64,000 nucleotides of DNA, from the NCBI RefSeq assembly GCF_002278925.1, contig NZ_NCJH01000003.1, forward strand, positions 1 through 64,000, given 5' to 3'. The notes beneath the pieces were generated by a model that saw only the letters and a program-made list of their open reading frames with translations, did not search any database and was not told the origin of the DNA. The position numbers were made by a program, and so were the translations under genes. Positions within the stretch are counted from its first letter, which is position 1. The number at the start of each line of letters is the position of its first letter. The stretch is from Polaromonas sp. 39-63-25. Its GTDB lineage: Bacteria; Pseudomonadota; Gammaproteobacteria; Burkholderiales; Burkholderiaceae_C. Below are positions 1-10,639 of this stretch, piece by piece.

Positions 1-1
1 G

Positions 2-478
<477 letters not shown>

Positions 479-500
479 TTCGTCGCCTGCTCCCTCAAAA

Positions 501-526
501 AACGCGCCTGAAGGCGCGTTTTTTTT
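501..526. terminator. Rho-independent terminator between gap and the convergent gene
   Basis: CGCGCC at 503-508 pairs with GGCGCG at 513-518 around a four-base loop, flanked by an A-run on the left and eight Ts on the right. The A and T flanks let it work in both directions, serving gap (plus) and the small gene ending at 538 (minus). Confidence 0.9.
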
Positions 527-537
527 CGCCGGACGGG

Positions 538-867
538 TTACAGAAGCACAAACCCCAGCGCGGTATTGACCGTGTCCTTGACGACATTCAGCGCAGCGTT
601 GATGGCCGCTTCCGCCATCAGTATCCCGAGGCCCTCCAGCGTCAGCAGCACCATGCGCGTGGCATTTTTCTGGATATCCAGATGAAGTGCCGCCTGCTCC
701 TCGTTGATCTTGCCGGCAAGCTTCAGCGCTTCAATCATGACCAGCGTCTGCGCCAGTTTTTTGCTTTCGGCCTCACCGTATTCCTTGATGTCGGGCCACT
801 TGTCGCTCAGCACACCCTTGAACGCGGTGAGCATGTCCTTGCCGAGCTGGGATGCATTGAGACTCAT
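538..867 (-). CDS. Small hypothetical protein, Ala/Leu-rich helical
   Basis: 109 residues, start ATG at 867 with an AAGGA ribosome-binding site about 8 bases upstream. I do not recognise the family with certainty. The protein is predicted by eye to be mostly helical: an amphipathic N-terminal half with charged residues (KWPDIKEYGEAESKKL) and a C-terminal hydrophobic stretch rich in Ala, Ile and Leu (about residues 75-109) that could lie on or in a membrane. There is no signal peptide and no Cys. It is the last gene of a four-gene minus-strand group (2211 to 538), 34 bp after the lipoprotein gene, so it probably acts with those envelope proteins. It ends against the gap terminator. Confidence 0.75.
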   Translation of the reverse strand: MSLNASQLGKDMLTAFKGVLSDKWPDIKEYGEAESKKLAQTLVMIEALKLAGKINEEQAALHLDIQKNATRMVLLTLEGLGILMAEAAINAALNVVKDTVNTALGFVLL

Positions 868-901
868 GGTTTTTTTCCTTGCGAGTGGTTGGGAGATTTA
901 T

Positions 902-1354
902 TCACCGCGGCTTGGCGAGTTCCAGCTTGAGAATGGCCGTGAAGCTGCTGTTGAATTGCGTGCGCAGGGGCGCAATCTGGTCGCCGGACAGGCATGCCAT
1001 CCGGTGCAGTTTTTCCAGACTCCCGAGGCTGCCTGAGAGCAACCCGGCCTGCTGCGTCGTGATCTCGTTTTTGGGAATCGCCGCAGCCCGGACGGTGATG
1101 GCGCTGATGTCGACCTTGGCCTCTTCATAGAACTGCTTGTGTTTCTCGTATTTGCAGTCAGGCAGGCCCTGGACCGCCTCCAGCGCAACGAGGTGTGCTT
1201 CGGTTTTTTTCTGCAGGGCCGTCACGGCCTTGTCGGTTGCTTCGTCATACTTGCTGATGAGCTGAATCGAGCAGCCCGAAAGCGCCATGCCGGCCGCTAC
1301 GAAGACTGCGGCGAACCGGGCCCGGCACGTCGATGGATGTCTGATGCTTGTCAT
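902..1354 (-). CDS. Putative lipoprotein of a small envelope operon
   Basis: 150 residues from ATG 1354, chosen over an ATG 21 bases upstream because AGGAGA lies at 1361-1366, the right distance from 1354. The N-terminus has Arg residues, a hydrophobic segment and a lipobox ending in L-S-G-C, so a signal-peptidase II lipoprotein is predicted. The mature part is helical, with a possible coiled-coil (residues about 35-60, rich in Lys, Glu, Ala) and conserved-looking Cys residues (about 74 and 121) that could form a disulfide. No family recognised. Position between the small membrane protein gene and the helical protein gene suggests a shared envelope role. Confidence 0.75.
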   Translation of the reverse strand: MTSIRHPSTCRARFAAVFVAAGMALSGCSIQLISKYDEATDKAVTALQKKTEAHLVALEAVQGLPDCKYEKHKQFYEEAKVDISAITVRAAAIPKNEITTQQAGLLSGSLGSLEKLHRMACLSGDQIAPLRTQFNSSFTAILKLELAKPR

Positions 1355-1441
1355 GCTGGCTCTCCTGGTTGTCAAGTTGCTATGCCTGGATCTGCAAGTG
1401 CGGCTGCGCGCGCGGGGATGGCGTGTATCACGGCACCGGCC

Positions 1442-1849
1442 TCACCCGCTCGCACGGGGCAGGTTGTCGTCGCGCGCGCCCGGCGCCGGAATATCCTTGC
1501 CCAGCAGGTAGCCCGCGATCGCGCCGAACAGGCCGACGATGGGCGTCAGCTGGTCGTTGCTGTAGCCAACGACCAGCAGCAGCGCAGAAATGCCGATGAT
1601 GGAAATGACGCCAAAAATGCGCAGCACGTGCGACGCGGGTGCCTTCGAACGCCAGAGCAGCAGGGTGCCCAGCAACAAGGCGCCGAAGGTGAACAGCAGC
1701 ACGGCTATTGCGAGGAACTGAACCAGACTGGGTGACCAGGCCTGGACCAGCTGCGTGTTGGCCGGGTTCGCCGCGGCGGCGCTCACGGCGGCTTGCGCGG
1801 CGTCGAGGGCGGCCATCGGGTCGGCGGGGGAGGGGGACGCTGTGGTCAT
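1442..1849 (-). CDS. Small membrane protein, three predicted TM segments
   Basis: 135 residues. After an Ala/Pro-rich N-terminal tail of about 40 residues there are three hydrophobic segments: about residues 42-66 (LVQFLAIAVLLFTFGALLLG...), 76-96 (VLRIFGVISIIGISALLLVV) and 104-116 (PIVGLFGAIAGYLLG). The C-terminus is short and polar. No known family is recognised. Its ATG overlaps the stop codon of the upstream gene as ATGA (1846-1849), so the two are translationally coupled. It is therefore almost certainly co-expressed with the exported coiled-coil protein upstream. Confidence 0.8.
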   Translation of the reverse strand: MTTASPSPADPMAALDAAQAAVSAAAANPANTQLVQAWSPSLVQFLAIAVLLFTFGALLLGTLLLWRSKAPASHVLRIFGVISIIGISALLLVVGYSNDQLTPIVGLFGAIAGYLLGKDIPAPGARDDNLPRASG

Positions 1850-2211
1850 TTGGTACCCCCGGCTTTTTTGGCGGCTTCCATTTGCTGCACCCGGGCCTCA
1901 AGCTCGTCGAGGCGTTTGGACAGCGCCTTGAGGGCGTTGGTCTGCGCGGTCAGCAAGGCGGCGTTGGCCTGCGTGGACTCCGCTGCGTCTGCCCCCGGCC
2001 CCGCATGGCCGGGCACCTGCGCGAGGTAGTCCTTGTAACTCAGGACCTTCGGTTCCTTGGGTGCCTGCCAGTTCCAGCCCTTGGGCTGGGGGCCCGCCGG
2101 AGGCCCTTCCGTGCCGGCGGGAAGTTTGGGCGGTAGCTGGGCGCTGGCGAGGGTAGCTTGCAGCAAGGCCGCGCATGCCAGAAGCGCAAGACCCATGCGT
2201 GTGGTTTTCAT
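1846..2211 (-). CDS. Exported protein with C-terminal coiled coil
   Basis: 121 residues from ATG 2211, which has AGGAAAGG immediately upstream; an in-frame start further up lacks this. A clear signal peptide (MKTTRMGLALLACAALLQ then TLASA) is followed by a Pro/Gly-rich stretch and a C-terminal helical part with heptad-like spacing (LLTAQTNALKALSKRLDEL, then EARVQQMEAAKK), a likely coiled coil. It is the first gene of the four-gene set running to 538 and overlaps the next gene by 4 bp. Function unknown; an envelope scaffold for the adjacent membrane protein and lipoprotein is inferred from context only. Confidence 0.8.
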   Translation of the reverse strand: MKTTRMGLALLACAALLQATLASAQLPPKLPAGTEGPPAGPQPKGWNWQAPKEPKVLSYKDYLAQVPGHAGPGADAAESTQANAALLTAQTNALKALSKRLDELEARVQQMEAAKKAGGTK

Positions 2212-2511
2212 GCCTTTCCTCCTCAACAGAAAGCCCCTGTCTTGACCCTCTGCACGCCGACTTGCCAACGCGGCGCAGGAGCAGGGACATCAGCGAAACG
2301 ATAGGCCGACCACCGGTAAAAGAAAGGCAACTATTTCCCGGGTTTTTCCGGAATTATTCAGGGTTTCCGGACGGTGCGGCGGAGCAGTGCGTCCCGATTT
2401 TTAACCATGAAAAGGAAGACTGGCCCTTATGCAGCGAGCGCGGCCAGCTATTAAAAATGTAGCGATTCAGGGGACGCCGACCACCCCGGGATGACGGGCG
2501 CCGCCACCGTC
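2212..2511. other. Intergenic region holding one dispersed repeat
   Basis: 300 bp between the start of the small envelope operon and the end of the pirin gene. It must hold the promoter of the operon, but I see no convincing -35/-10 pair. The only clear structure is a dispersed repeat copy at 2419-2464, listed separately. Confidence 0.6.
2419..2464 (+). repeat. Dispersed 55-60 bp repeat, copy 1
   Basis: Matches the family core: TGGCCCTTATG, a GCG-rich middle, then CAGCTATTAAAAATGTAGC. It lies just beyond the 3' end of the minus-strand pirin gene. Its 5' AAATCGGCC part is degenerate. Confidence 0.8.
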
Positions 2512-4184
<1,673 letters not shown>

Positions 4185-4268
4185 GCTTCCAGCAACGCGC
4201 GGCCACCCTTTCCGGGGCTGGCTGGCGTGATGTGTGTGCGCCACGAGTGCACGTACATGAAAAGAAAA

Positions 4269-4302
4269 GGCCCCAGCCACCGAGGTGACTGGGGCCTTTT
4301 TC
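4269..4302. terminator. Bidirectional Rho-independent terminator
   Basis: AGGCCCCAG at 4269-4277 pairs perfectly with CTGGGGCCT at 4290-4298; an A-run precedes and a T-run follows. It lies between the convergent collagen-like gene and the ABC permease gene, so it can serve both. Confidence 0.9.
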
Positions 4303-4323
4303 ATGGCCGGGCTCAAGCCTTCA

Positions 4324-5081
4324 TCAGGCTTTCAATTTCCAGCCGGTGCGAAAGATCCACCACACGGCGCCCAGGCACAGCGCCAGAAAGCCCAGGATGG
4401 CGGCGACGCTGATGCCGACGTTGACGTCCGCCACGCCGTAAAAACTCCAGCGGAAGCCGCTGATCAGGTAGACCACGGGGTTGAACAGGGCAATTTTCTG
4501 CCACAGCGGCGGCAGCATGTTGATGGAGTAAAACGCGCCGCCCAGAAAGGTCAGCGGCGTCACCACCATCAGCGGCACGATCTGCAGCTTCTGGAAGTTG
4601 TCTGCCCAGAGACCGATGATGAAGCCGAACAGGCTGAAGGTCAGCGCCGTCAGAAGCAGGAAACAGAGCATCCAGAACGGATGCGCAATGCTGTAGGGAA
4701 CGAAGATGCGCGCCGTCGCCAGGATCAGCAGGCCCAGCAGCACGGACTTGCTGGCCGCCGCGCCCACGTAACCCAGCACCACTTCCATGGCCGACACCGG
4801 CGCCGACAGCAGCTCGTAAATCGTGCCTGACCATTTGGGCATGTAGATGCCGAAGGCGGAATTGGAGATGCTTTCATTGAGTAACGACAGCATGATCAGG
4901 CCGGGGATGATGAAGGCGCCGTAACTGATGCCGTCGATGTCGCCCATGCGCGAACCAATCGCCGCGCCGAACACCACGAAGTACAGCGAGGTCGAGATCA
5001 CCGGCGAGGCGATGGACTGGGTCAGTGTGCGGAAAGTGCGCGCCATTTCAAAGCGGTAGATCGCGCGGATGGCGTGCCAGT

Positions 5082-5085
<4 letters not shown>
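4324..5085 (-). CDS. ABC-2 type transporter permease
   Basis: 253 residues from ATG 5085. It begins [16 protein letters not shown] and has six hydrophobic segments in the ABC-2 arrangement, with the typical [12 protein letters not shown] segment followed by [14 protein letters not shown] near the end. This resembles the YadH group of ABC exporters. Its start overlaps the stop of the upstream ATPase gene as ATGA (5082-5085), so the two form one transporter. Substrate cannot be told from sequence; ABC-2 exporters of this group are assigned to drug, lipid or polysaccharide efflux. Transcription ends at the terminator at 4269-4302. Confidence 0.92.
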
Positions 5086-6101
<1,016 letters not shown>

Positions 6102-6165
6102 GAAGGTTGCTGACGACGGGGTTGTTCACCGCGCGCGGGTGATTCCCGGCATCCCGGACCGGTTG

Positions 6166-6873
6166 TCAGGTCCCGGGATAACTCAGTTCCGGGTACCAGT
6201 CCCGGCCGCGGCCTTCGGGCGTGCTGTCCAGGATGGTCCACAGCGGCATCAGGTCCGGCGCGCCGCGCGGGTCCTGGCCGGGATCGGCCGTGGACACGCC
6301 CATCTCGCCGCTCCAGAAGTGCCGCAGGCTGCCGCCCTGCCGGGTGAAGACGTTGAAGGCCGGCACATCAGCATCCTGCGCACTCACATAGTCGCGGGTG
6401 TAGTCGCCGCTCACATCCGAATAGAGTTTCAGGTGGCGCCAGCCGCGTTCTTTCTTGAAGGCCAGCAGGCGTGTTATCGGCGAGCGCGCCACCACCACCA
6501 GCGCGATGCGCTGCGCCACATCCTCGGCTTCGCCGTCCCAGGCCGACAGCAGCGAGGTGCACATCGGGCAGGGCCGCTTGCGCTGCGGCCCGAACATATA
6601 GCTGTAGACGGCCAGCGTCTGCTTGTCGGCGAACAGGTCCGAAAAACGCACCGGGCCGTCTTCACCCTCGAAGCCGTAGTCCTTCGGCAACACGCCGCCC
6701 GGCGGCAGGTCGCGCCGCTGCTGCGCCACGCGTTCGATGTGGCGCCGCAGCTCGATCTCCTCGGCCAGCAGCGCATCGCGCGCACGCCGGTAGTCCTCGC
6801 TTTCATTGGGGAAACGCACCCCGTTGTTCAGGGCCAGCTCCCGGGCCGGCTTCAGGGTCGGTGTGGGGGTCAT
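6166..6873 (-). CDS. DUF899 family thioredoxin-like protein
   Basis: 235 residues, ATG 6873 with CAGGAG upstream. The family (DUF899) has a thioredoxin-like fold; its hallmark region is here as TLAVYSYMFGPQRKRPCPMC (about 86-105), a CPMC pair at the position of a thioredoxin active site. Further conserved features are WDGEAEDVAQRIALVVVARSP, a WRHLKLYSDVSGDYTRDYV stretch and a C-terminal GRGRDWYPELSYP. The biochemical activity of the family is not established; a redox role is plausible from the Cys pair. It sits 15 bp downstream of a DUF1579 gene and probably shares its transcript, along with the two VOC genes. Confidence 0.88.
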   Translation of the reverse strand: MTPTPTLKPARELALNNGVRFPNESEDYRRARDALLAEEIELRRHIERVAQQRRDLPPGGVLPKDYGFEGEDGPVRFSDLFADKQTLAVYSYMFGPQRKRPCPMCTSLLSAWDGEAEDVAQRIALVVVARSPITRLLAFKKERGWRHLKLYSDVSGDYTRDYVSAQDADVPAFNVFTRQGGSLRHFWSGEMGVSTADPGQDPRGAPDLMPLWTILDSTPEGRGRDWYPELSYPGT

Positions 6874-6888
6874 GGGCGCTCCTGTATT

Positions 6889-7410
6889 TCAGCCGTTGCG
6901 GGCCTTCACCCGGCGGTAGGTGGCGCTCATGAAGCGCTTCCAGCTGCCGTCGGCCTGAATCACCTGCGAGGCCAGCTCGTACACCTCGGGTCCCTGCAGG
7001 GTGATGATGTCCTGGTAACGCACCAGCGTGCCGTCGCCGCTGAACGACGGTCCTTCCGTGTCCAGCGTCAGCACTTTGCCGGCCGCGTCCAGCGAGCCCG
7101 CGTAGTGCCACAGGTGCGTCATCATCGAACCGACGAAGGTTCCGACAAAAGCGCTTTTCTGCGGGTCATAGCCGAGCGTGATCAGCATGTGGGCCGGGCT
7201 GCCGTCGGGCATGCTGCCCTGGCTTTCGCACAGCACCCACAACTCGCCCAGGCTGCGCACGGTTTGTTGGCCCGCGTGTTTCATGGCGGGCTGGCCCGGG
7301 CCCATGTCCGCCTGGCCTTCAAACGACCATTGACCCACCAGCTGCTGCAGCCAGCGGTGCTGGGCCAGCGCTGGCACGGCGGCGCACGGGTCTTGTTCGG
7401 TATTGGACAT
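6889..7410 (-). CDS. DUF1579 family protein
   Basis: 173 residues, ATG 7410 with AGGAG eight bases upstream. Members of DUF1579 are small predicted beta-barrel (lipocalin-like) proteins; visible landmarks are HRWLQQLVGQWSFEGQA near residue 20, a DGSPAHMLITLGYDPQK segment and the SMMTHLWHYAGSLDAAG region. No catalytic residues can be assigned. These genes often lie beside DUF899 and PhnB-type VOC genes, as they do here, and all may be controlled by the TetR-type regulator encoded at 8577. Function is unknown; small-molecule binding is an inference from the fold. Confidence 0.85.
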   Translation of the reverse strand: MSNTEQDPCAAVPALAQHRWLQQLVGQWSFEGQADMGPGQPAMKHAGQQTVRSLGELWVLCESQGSMPDGSPAHMLITLGYDPQKSAFVGTFVGSMMTHLWHYAGSLDAAGKVLTLDTEGPSFSGDGTLVRYQDIITLQGPEVYELASQVIQADGSWKRFMSATYRRVKARNG

Positions 7411-7423
7411 GACAGCACTCCTT

Positions 7424-7849
7424 TCAGGGCATGGGCAGCGGGTTAATGACCATCCAGCCCAGGCCGAAGCGGTCGGTCACCATGCCGAAGGACGAGGCGT
7501 AAAAAGTCTTGCCCAGCGGCATCTGCACCTGCCCGCCGTCGCTCAGCGCCTTGAACAGGCGCGCGACTTCCGCATCCGTGGGGGCGGTGATCGTCAGCGA
7601 AAAACCCTTGAACTCCGGCTTGCCGCCGAAAGCCATGCCGTCCGACGCCATCACCTGCGTTTCGCCGATGCGCAGGTTGGCGTGCATGATCTTGTCCTCC
7701 GAGCCCGGGGGGCACATGTCCGGCGACTGGGGCTCGGGGTTCTCCTTGAAGCGCATCATCGCCGTCACTTCGGCGCCCAGCGCGGTTTTGTAAAACGTCA
7801 GGGCCTCTTCGCAGCGGCCGTCAAAAAACAGATAGGGCTGGACTTGCAT
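7424..7849 (-). CDS. VOC (PhnB-like) family protein
   Basis: 141 residues from ATG 7849, chosen because AGGAGA precedes it at the right distance; an upstream in-frame start would add a low-complexity Pro-rich stretch. The chain follows the PhnB/3-demethylubiquinone-like pattern: MQVQPYLFFDGRCEEALTFY at the start, GSEDKIMHANLRIGETQVMASD in the middle and SSFGMVTDRFGLGWMVI near the end. VOC proteins bind metals or small molecules and many are isomerases or glyoxalase-like enzymes, but PhnB-type proteins have no settled activity. It overlaps the tail of the upstream VOC gene by 52 bp, which is odd. Confidence 0.88.
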   Translation of the reverse strand: MQVQPYLFFDGRCEEALTFYKTALGAEVTAMMRFKENPEPQSPDMCPPGSEDKIMHANLRIGETQVMASDGMAFGGKPEFKGFSLTITAPTDAEVARLFKALSDGGQVQMPLGKTFYASSFGMVTDRFGLGWMVINPLPMP

Positions 7850-8433
7850 GTCGGTCTCCTTGTCAGGGGGTGGGTGGGTGGGGGACGGGGACGGGGGCGG
7901 GTTGGCGGAAGTGGCGATGCAGGCCGGCATACAGCCGCAAGGTCTCCGCCACCATGGGTCCATGCGGCCTCGTAGACCTGCTGCAGCTTGTTGCCGTCGA
8001 GCTTGATCATCTGCATCATGGCCTGCATCACGCGGTTGACCTTGGCCGGATCCTTGTCGGCCAGCACCTTGCGCATCACGCTGGGCACGATCTGCCAGGA
8101 CACGCCGAACTTGTCGGTCAGCCAGCCACAGGCCTGCACGCTGCCGCCCTCGGACAGCCTGTCCCAGAGTTCATCAACCTCTTCCTGGGTCGGGCAATCG
8201 ACAAACAGCGACATGCCCGGCGCGAAGCCGAAGTCCGTGCCCGCATTGAGCACGAAGAAGGTCTGGCCGGCAATTTCGAAACTGCCGGTCATGAAGCTGC
8301 CTTTGGGGACCGGGGCGCCATCGCCGTAACGCTGGATGTCGCCGGCCTTGGCGTTCCTGAACACCGAGGTATAGAACTTGAGCGCATCTTCAGCTTGGTC
8401 TTTGAAGGTCAGGAAGGTGGTGATTTTTTGCAT
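7798..8433 (-). CDS. VOC family protein with an abnormal C-terminal tail
   Basis: 211 residues from ATG 8433 (GGAG upstream). Residues 1 to about 160 are an ordinary VOC/PhnB-type protein: MQKITTFLTFKDQAEDALKFY, QTFFVLNAGTDFGFAPGMSLFV, and CGWLTDKFGVSWQIVPSVM, closing with VMQAMMQMIKLDGNKLQQVYEA. Family members usually stop near there. Here the frame continues for about 50 residues of Pro/Arg-rich low-complexity sequence through a G-rich tract (7866-7910) and into the next gene. The tail is probably not functional and suggests a lost stop or an indel near the end. Divergent from the TetR gene at 8577. Confidence 0.85.
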   Translation of the reverse strand: MQKITTFLTFKDQAEDALKFYTSVFRNAKAGDIQRYGDGAPVPKGSFMTGSFEIAGQTFFVLNAGTDFGFAPGMSLFVDCPTQEEVDELWDRLSEGGSVQACGWLTDKFGVSWQIVPSVMRKVLADKDPAKVNRVMQAMMQMIKLDGNKLQQVYEAAWTHGGGDLAAVCRPASPLPPTRPRPRPPPTHPLTRRPTCKSSPICFLTAAAKRP

Positions 8434-8512
8434 GGGAATGCTCCTTGGAGTCGCTGGCCAACCATTGCCTGCGTTGTCAAACAGGGCAAACAGGGGTATT
8501 GTGAAGGTGTTG

Positions 8513-8558
8513 TGTACACCGTCCACAAAAGAATAGCAAACATAATGGACGCTGTCCA
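8513..8558. promoter_or_regulatory. Paired operator-like palindromes, probable TetR-family binding sites
   Basis: Two related sites lie in the 143-bp divergent intergenic region: TGTACACCGTCCA at 8513-8525 and TGGACGCTGTCCA at 8546-8558. The second is a perfect 5-3-5 palindrome; the first differs at one position in one arm. Their centres are 33 bp apart, three helical turns. They stand just before the TetR-family start at 8577, and are well placed for autoregulation and control of the divergent VOC/DUF1579/DUF899 genes. Confidence 0.65.
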
Positions 8559-8576
8559 CATAAAACGTAACAAACC

Positions 8577-9239
8577 ATGACAGCGCTGTCCATCACGCCG
8601 CCGATCCCTGCGCCGGCCCGCAGCACCTACCGCCACGGCGACCTGCGCCGCGCGCTGCTGGAAGCCGGGATCGAGCTGGCGCGCGCGGGTGGGCCCGAGG
8701 CCGTGGTGCTGCGCGAGGCCACGCGCCGCGCGGGGGTGGCGCCCAACGCCGCCTACCGGCATTTCGCCAGCCGCCAGGCCCTGTTGCAGGCGGTGCGTGC
8801 GGCCGCGCTGTCGGCCGTGGCCCGGGCCATGGAAGCCGAACTGGCCGCCGTGCCCGCCGGTTTGCCGCCAGCCGACTTCGCCCGCGCCAGCGTGCGTGCC
8901 GTCGGCACCGGCTACCTGCGTTTTGCCCAGGCCGAGACCGGGCTGTTCCGCACCGCCTTTGCCGCGTCCGACGACATGAAGGATGAAGCACCGCGCGACC
9001 CCGACAGGGCCGGCCCGGGCGGCCTGAACCCGTTCGAGCTGCTGGGCGCCGCGCTCGACAAGCTGGTGCAGGCCGGTGTGATGCCGCCCGAGCGCCGCCC
9101 CGGCGCCGAGTTCCTGGCCTGGTCCGCCGTGCACGGCCTGGCCATGCTGGTCATCGACGGGCCGCTGGGCCCGGTGATCGGCCCGCAGATGCAGCTGGTC
9201 GGCCAGCGCCTGCTCGATATGGTCGAAAAAGGGCTGTGA
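8577..9239 (+). CDS. TetR/AcrR family transcriptional regulator
   Basis: 220 residues. The N-terminal helix-turn-helix domain (about 18-65) shows the family pattern RRALLEAGIELARAGGPEAVVLREATRRAGVAPNAAYRHFASRQALL when read in parts; the recognition helix is around APNAAYRHF. The C-terminal ligand domain contains GLFRTAF and ends with the WSAVHGLAMLVIDG segment typical of WHG-domain TetR proteins. It is divergent from a cluster of VOC/DUF1579/DUF899 genes and overlaps the racemase-family gene downstream (GTGA). Two operator-like palindromes lie in its promoter region. Probable repressor of the surrounding genes; ligand unknown. Confidence 0.9.
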   Translation: MTALSITPPIPAPARSTYRHGDLRRALLEAGIELARAGGPEAVVLREATRRAGVAPNAAYRHFASRQALLQAVRAAALSAVARAMEAELAAVPAGLPPADFARASVRAVGTGYLRFAQAETGLFRTAFAASDDMKDEAPRDPDRAGPGGLNPFELLGAALDKLVQAGVMPPERRPGAEFLAWSAVHGLAMLVIDGPLGPVIGPQMQLVGQRLLDMVEKGL

Positions 9240-9952
9240 AGACCTCACCCCCCATGCCCCAGCACATCGGAATCGTCGGCTGCTCCGCGGAAGGTGCCGC
9301 CCTTTGTTACCGCACCATTTGCGCGGAAGGTGCCGCGCTGCTCGGCCCGCACGCGCACCCCGAGGTTTCCCTGCACACGCCCTCGCTCGCCGCCTATGTG
9401 GACTGCCTGGACTGCGGCGACCTGCAGGGCGTGGCCGACCTCATGCTGGCCTCGGCGCGCAAGCTGGCGGCGGCCGGAGCCGACTTCCTGATCTGCCCCG
9501 ACAACACCATCCACCAGGCCATGTCGCTGGTGGTGCCGCACTCGCCGCTGCCCTGGCTGCACATTGCCGAGGTGGTGGCGGACGCGGCCGTGCAGCGCGG
9601 CTTTCGCCGTGTGGGCATCACCGGCACGCGCTGGTTGGTGGACAGCGCGGTCTACCCGGACAAGCTGGTCGCGCGCGGCCTGCAGTACCTGCGGCCAAAC
9701 GATGCCGAGCGCGACGAACTGGGCCGCATCATCATGGACGAGCTGGTGTGCGGCATCTTCCGGCCAGAAGCCGTGGCCAGTTTCCAGCGCGTGATGGAAC
9801 GAATGAAAGGCGAAGGCTGCGATGCGGTGGTCCTCGGCTGCACCGAGATTCCGCTGATCATCAACGACGGCAACTCGCCGCTGCCCACGCTGGACTCGAC
9901 GCGCCTGCTGGCGCGGGCAGCCTTGCAGCGCGCGGTGCACGGCAGAACTTAG
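9236..9952 (+). CDS. Aspartate/glutamate racemase family protein
   Basis: 238 residues if the GTG at 9236 is used, which overlaps the TetR stop codon as GTGA; ATG 9254 is an alternative six codons later. The fold is that of Asp/Glu racemases: HIGIVGCSAEGAALCYRTI at the N-terminus and LGCTEIPLII with the second catalytic Cys near the C-terminus. In classical two-Cys racemases a Cys directly precedes the Asn-Thr of the first active-site loop; here that loop reads CPDNTIH, so Asp occupies the position, with a Cys two residues earlier. Activity may therefore differ from simple racemisation, as in the YgeA-type enzymes that carry Thr there. Co-transcribed with the regulator. Confidence 0.85.
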   Translation: MKTSPPMPQHIGIVGCSAEGAALCYRTICAEGAALLGPHAHPEVSLHTPSLAAYVDCLDCGDLQGVADLMLASARKLAAAGADFLICPDNTIHQAMSLVVPHSPLPWLHIAEVVADAAVQRGFRRVGITGTRWLVDSAVYPDKLVARGLQYLRPNDAERDELGRIIMDELVCGIFRPEAVASFQRVMERMKGEGCDAVVLGCTEIPLIINDGNSPLPTLDSTRLLARAALQRAVHGRT

Positions 9953-9957
9953 GCATC

Positions 9958-10012
9958 AAATCGGCCTGTAGCCCAATCAGTACCTGCGCAAGCTGCTATC
10001 AAAAGAGAAGTG
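9958..10012 (+). repeat. Dispersed 55-60 bp repeat, copy 2
   Basis: Full-length copy: AAATCGGCCTGTAGCCC, a variable middle, TGCGCAAGCTGCTATCAAAA and a short AG-rich end. It lies between the 3' ends of two convergent genes. Confidence 0.9.
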
Positions 10013-10060
10013 TCGGACGCTGTGGCCCAGGCACAGCACCCTCATCGGCAGCGCGCCGGC

Positions 10061-10639
10061 TCACAGCATTTTCTTGGGCACCAGGGCAATCGTCAGCCCT
10101 TTGGCCGTGACGGTGATGCTGCCCGGTTCCAGCCCCAGGCCGTCGGTCAGCATCAGGTCTTGCGGCTTGAGTTTGTGCAGCACCACTTCCTTGAGCGCCT
10201 GGCTGGCCAGCGTGGGAGCGTACGCCTGCAGCAGCGCCGCCGGGCCGGGCGCCATGTCGTCCAGGCGCAGGGCGTTGAGCCGAATCTGGTGCGCGCGCAG
10301 CGTCTGGTCGCTGGCTTCATAACGCAGCGCAAAGTCCACGTCGAAGGTGCCGGTCGAGGTGCGTGCCAGCGCCGGGCCGGCCGCGTCCACCACCATCTCG
10401 GTGCCCAGGCGGTTCAGTTCGGGCAGCAGGCGCACGCGCGGCGCCTGCACATTCAGGTTCAGCAGGCTGCCCATCTCATAACGACGCGGGAAGCGCTGTG
10501 CCACGGCCTGCTGCAGCTGTTCCAGCGTCACCTTGTAGCCCGTTCCGCCGGGCGCGTCCGGTGTGGCGGCGCGCGCCGCACCCGCCGCAGCGGCAAAGAC
10601 GATCCAGCCGGGCGGGGTCAACAACAGTCTGCGTTTCAT
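10061..10639 (-). CDS. DUF1439-like exported protein
   Basis: 192 residues with a signal peptide (MKRRLLLTPPGWIVFAAAAG, cleavage near A-A-R-A-A). The rest resembles the DUF1439/YceB group: an N-terminal TLEQLQQAVAQRFPRRY segment followed by beta-rich stretches including LLNLNVQAPRVRLLPELNRL and a C-terminal LKPQDLMLTDGLGLEPGSIT. The lipobox Cys of E. coli YceB is missing, so a soluble periplasmic protein is predicted. Proteins of this group have a lipid-binding-like tubular fold, but no cellular role is firmly known. It stands alone: convergent with the racemase gene and separated from the next gene by a MITE-like element. Confidence 0.75.
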   Translation of the reverse strand: MKRRLLLTPPGWIVFAAAAGAARAATPDAPGGTGYKVTLEQLQQAVAQRFPRRYEMGSLLNLNVQAPRVRLLPELNRLGTEMVVDAAGPALARTSTGTFDVDFALRYEASDQTLRAHQIRLNALRLDDMAPGPAALLQAYAPTLASQALKEVVLHKLKPQDLMLTDGLGLEPGSITVTAKGLTIALVPKKML

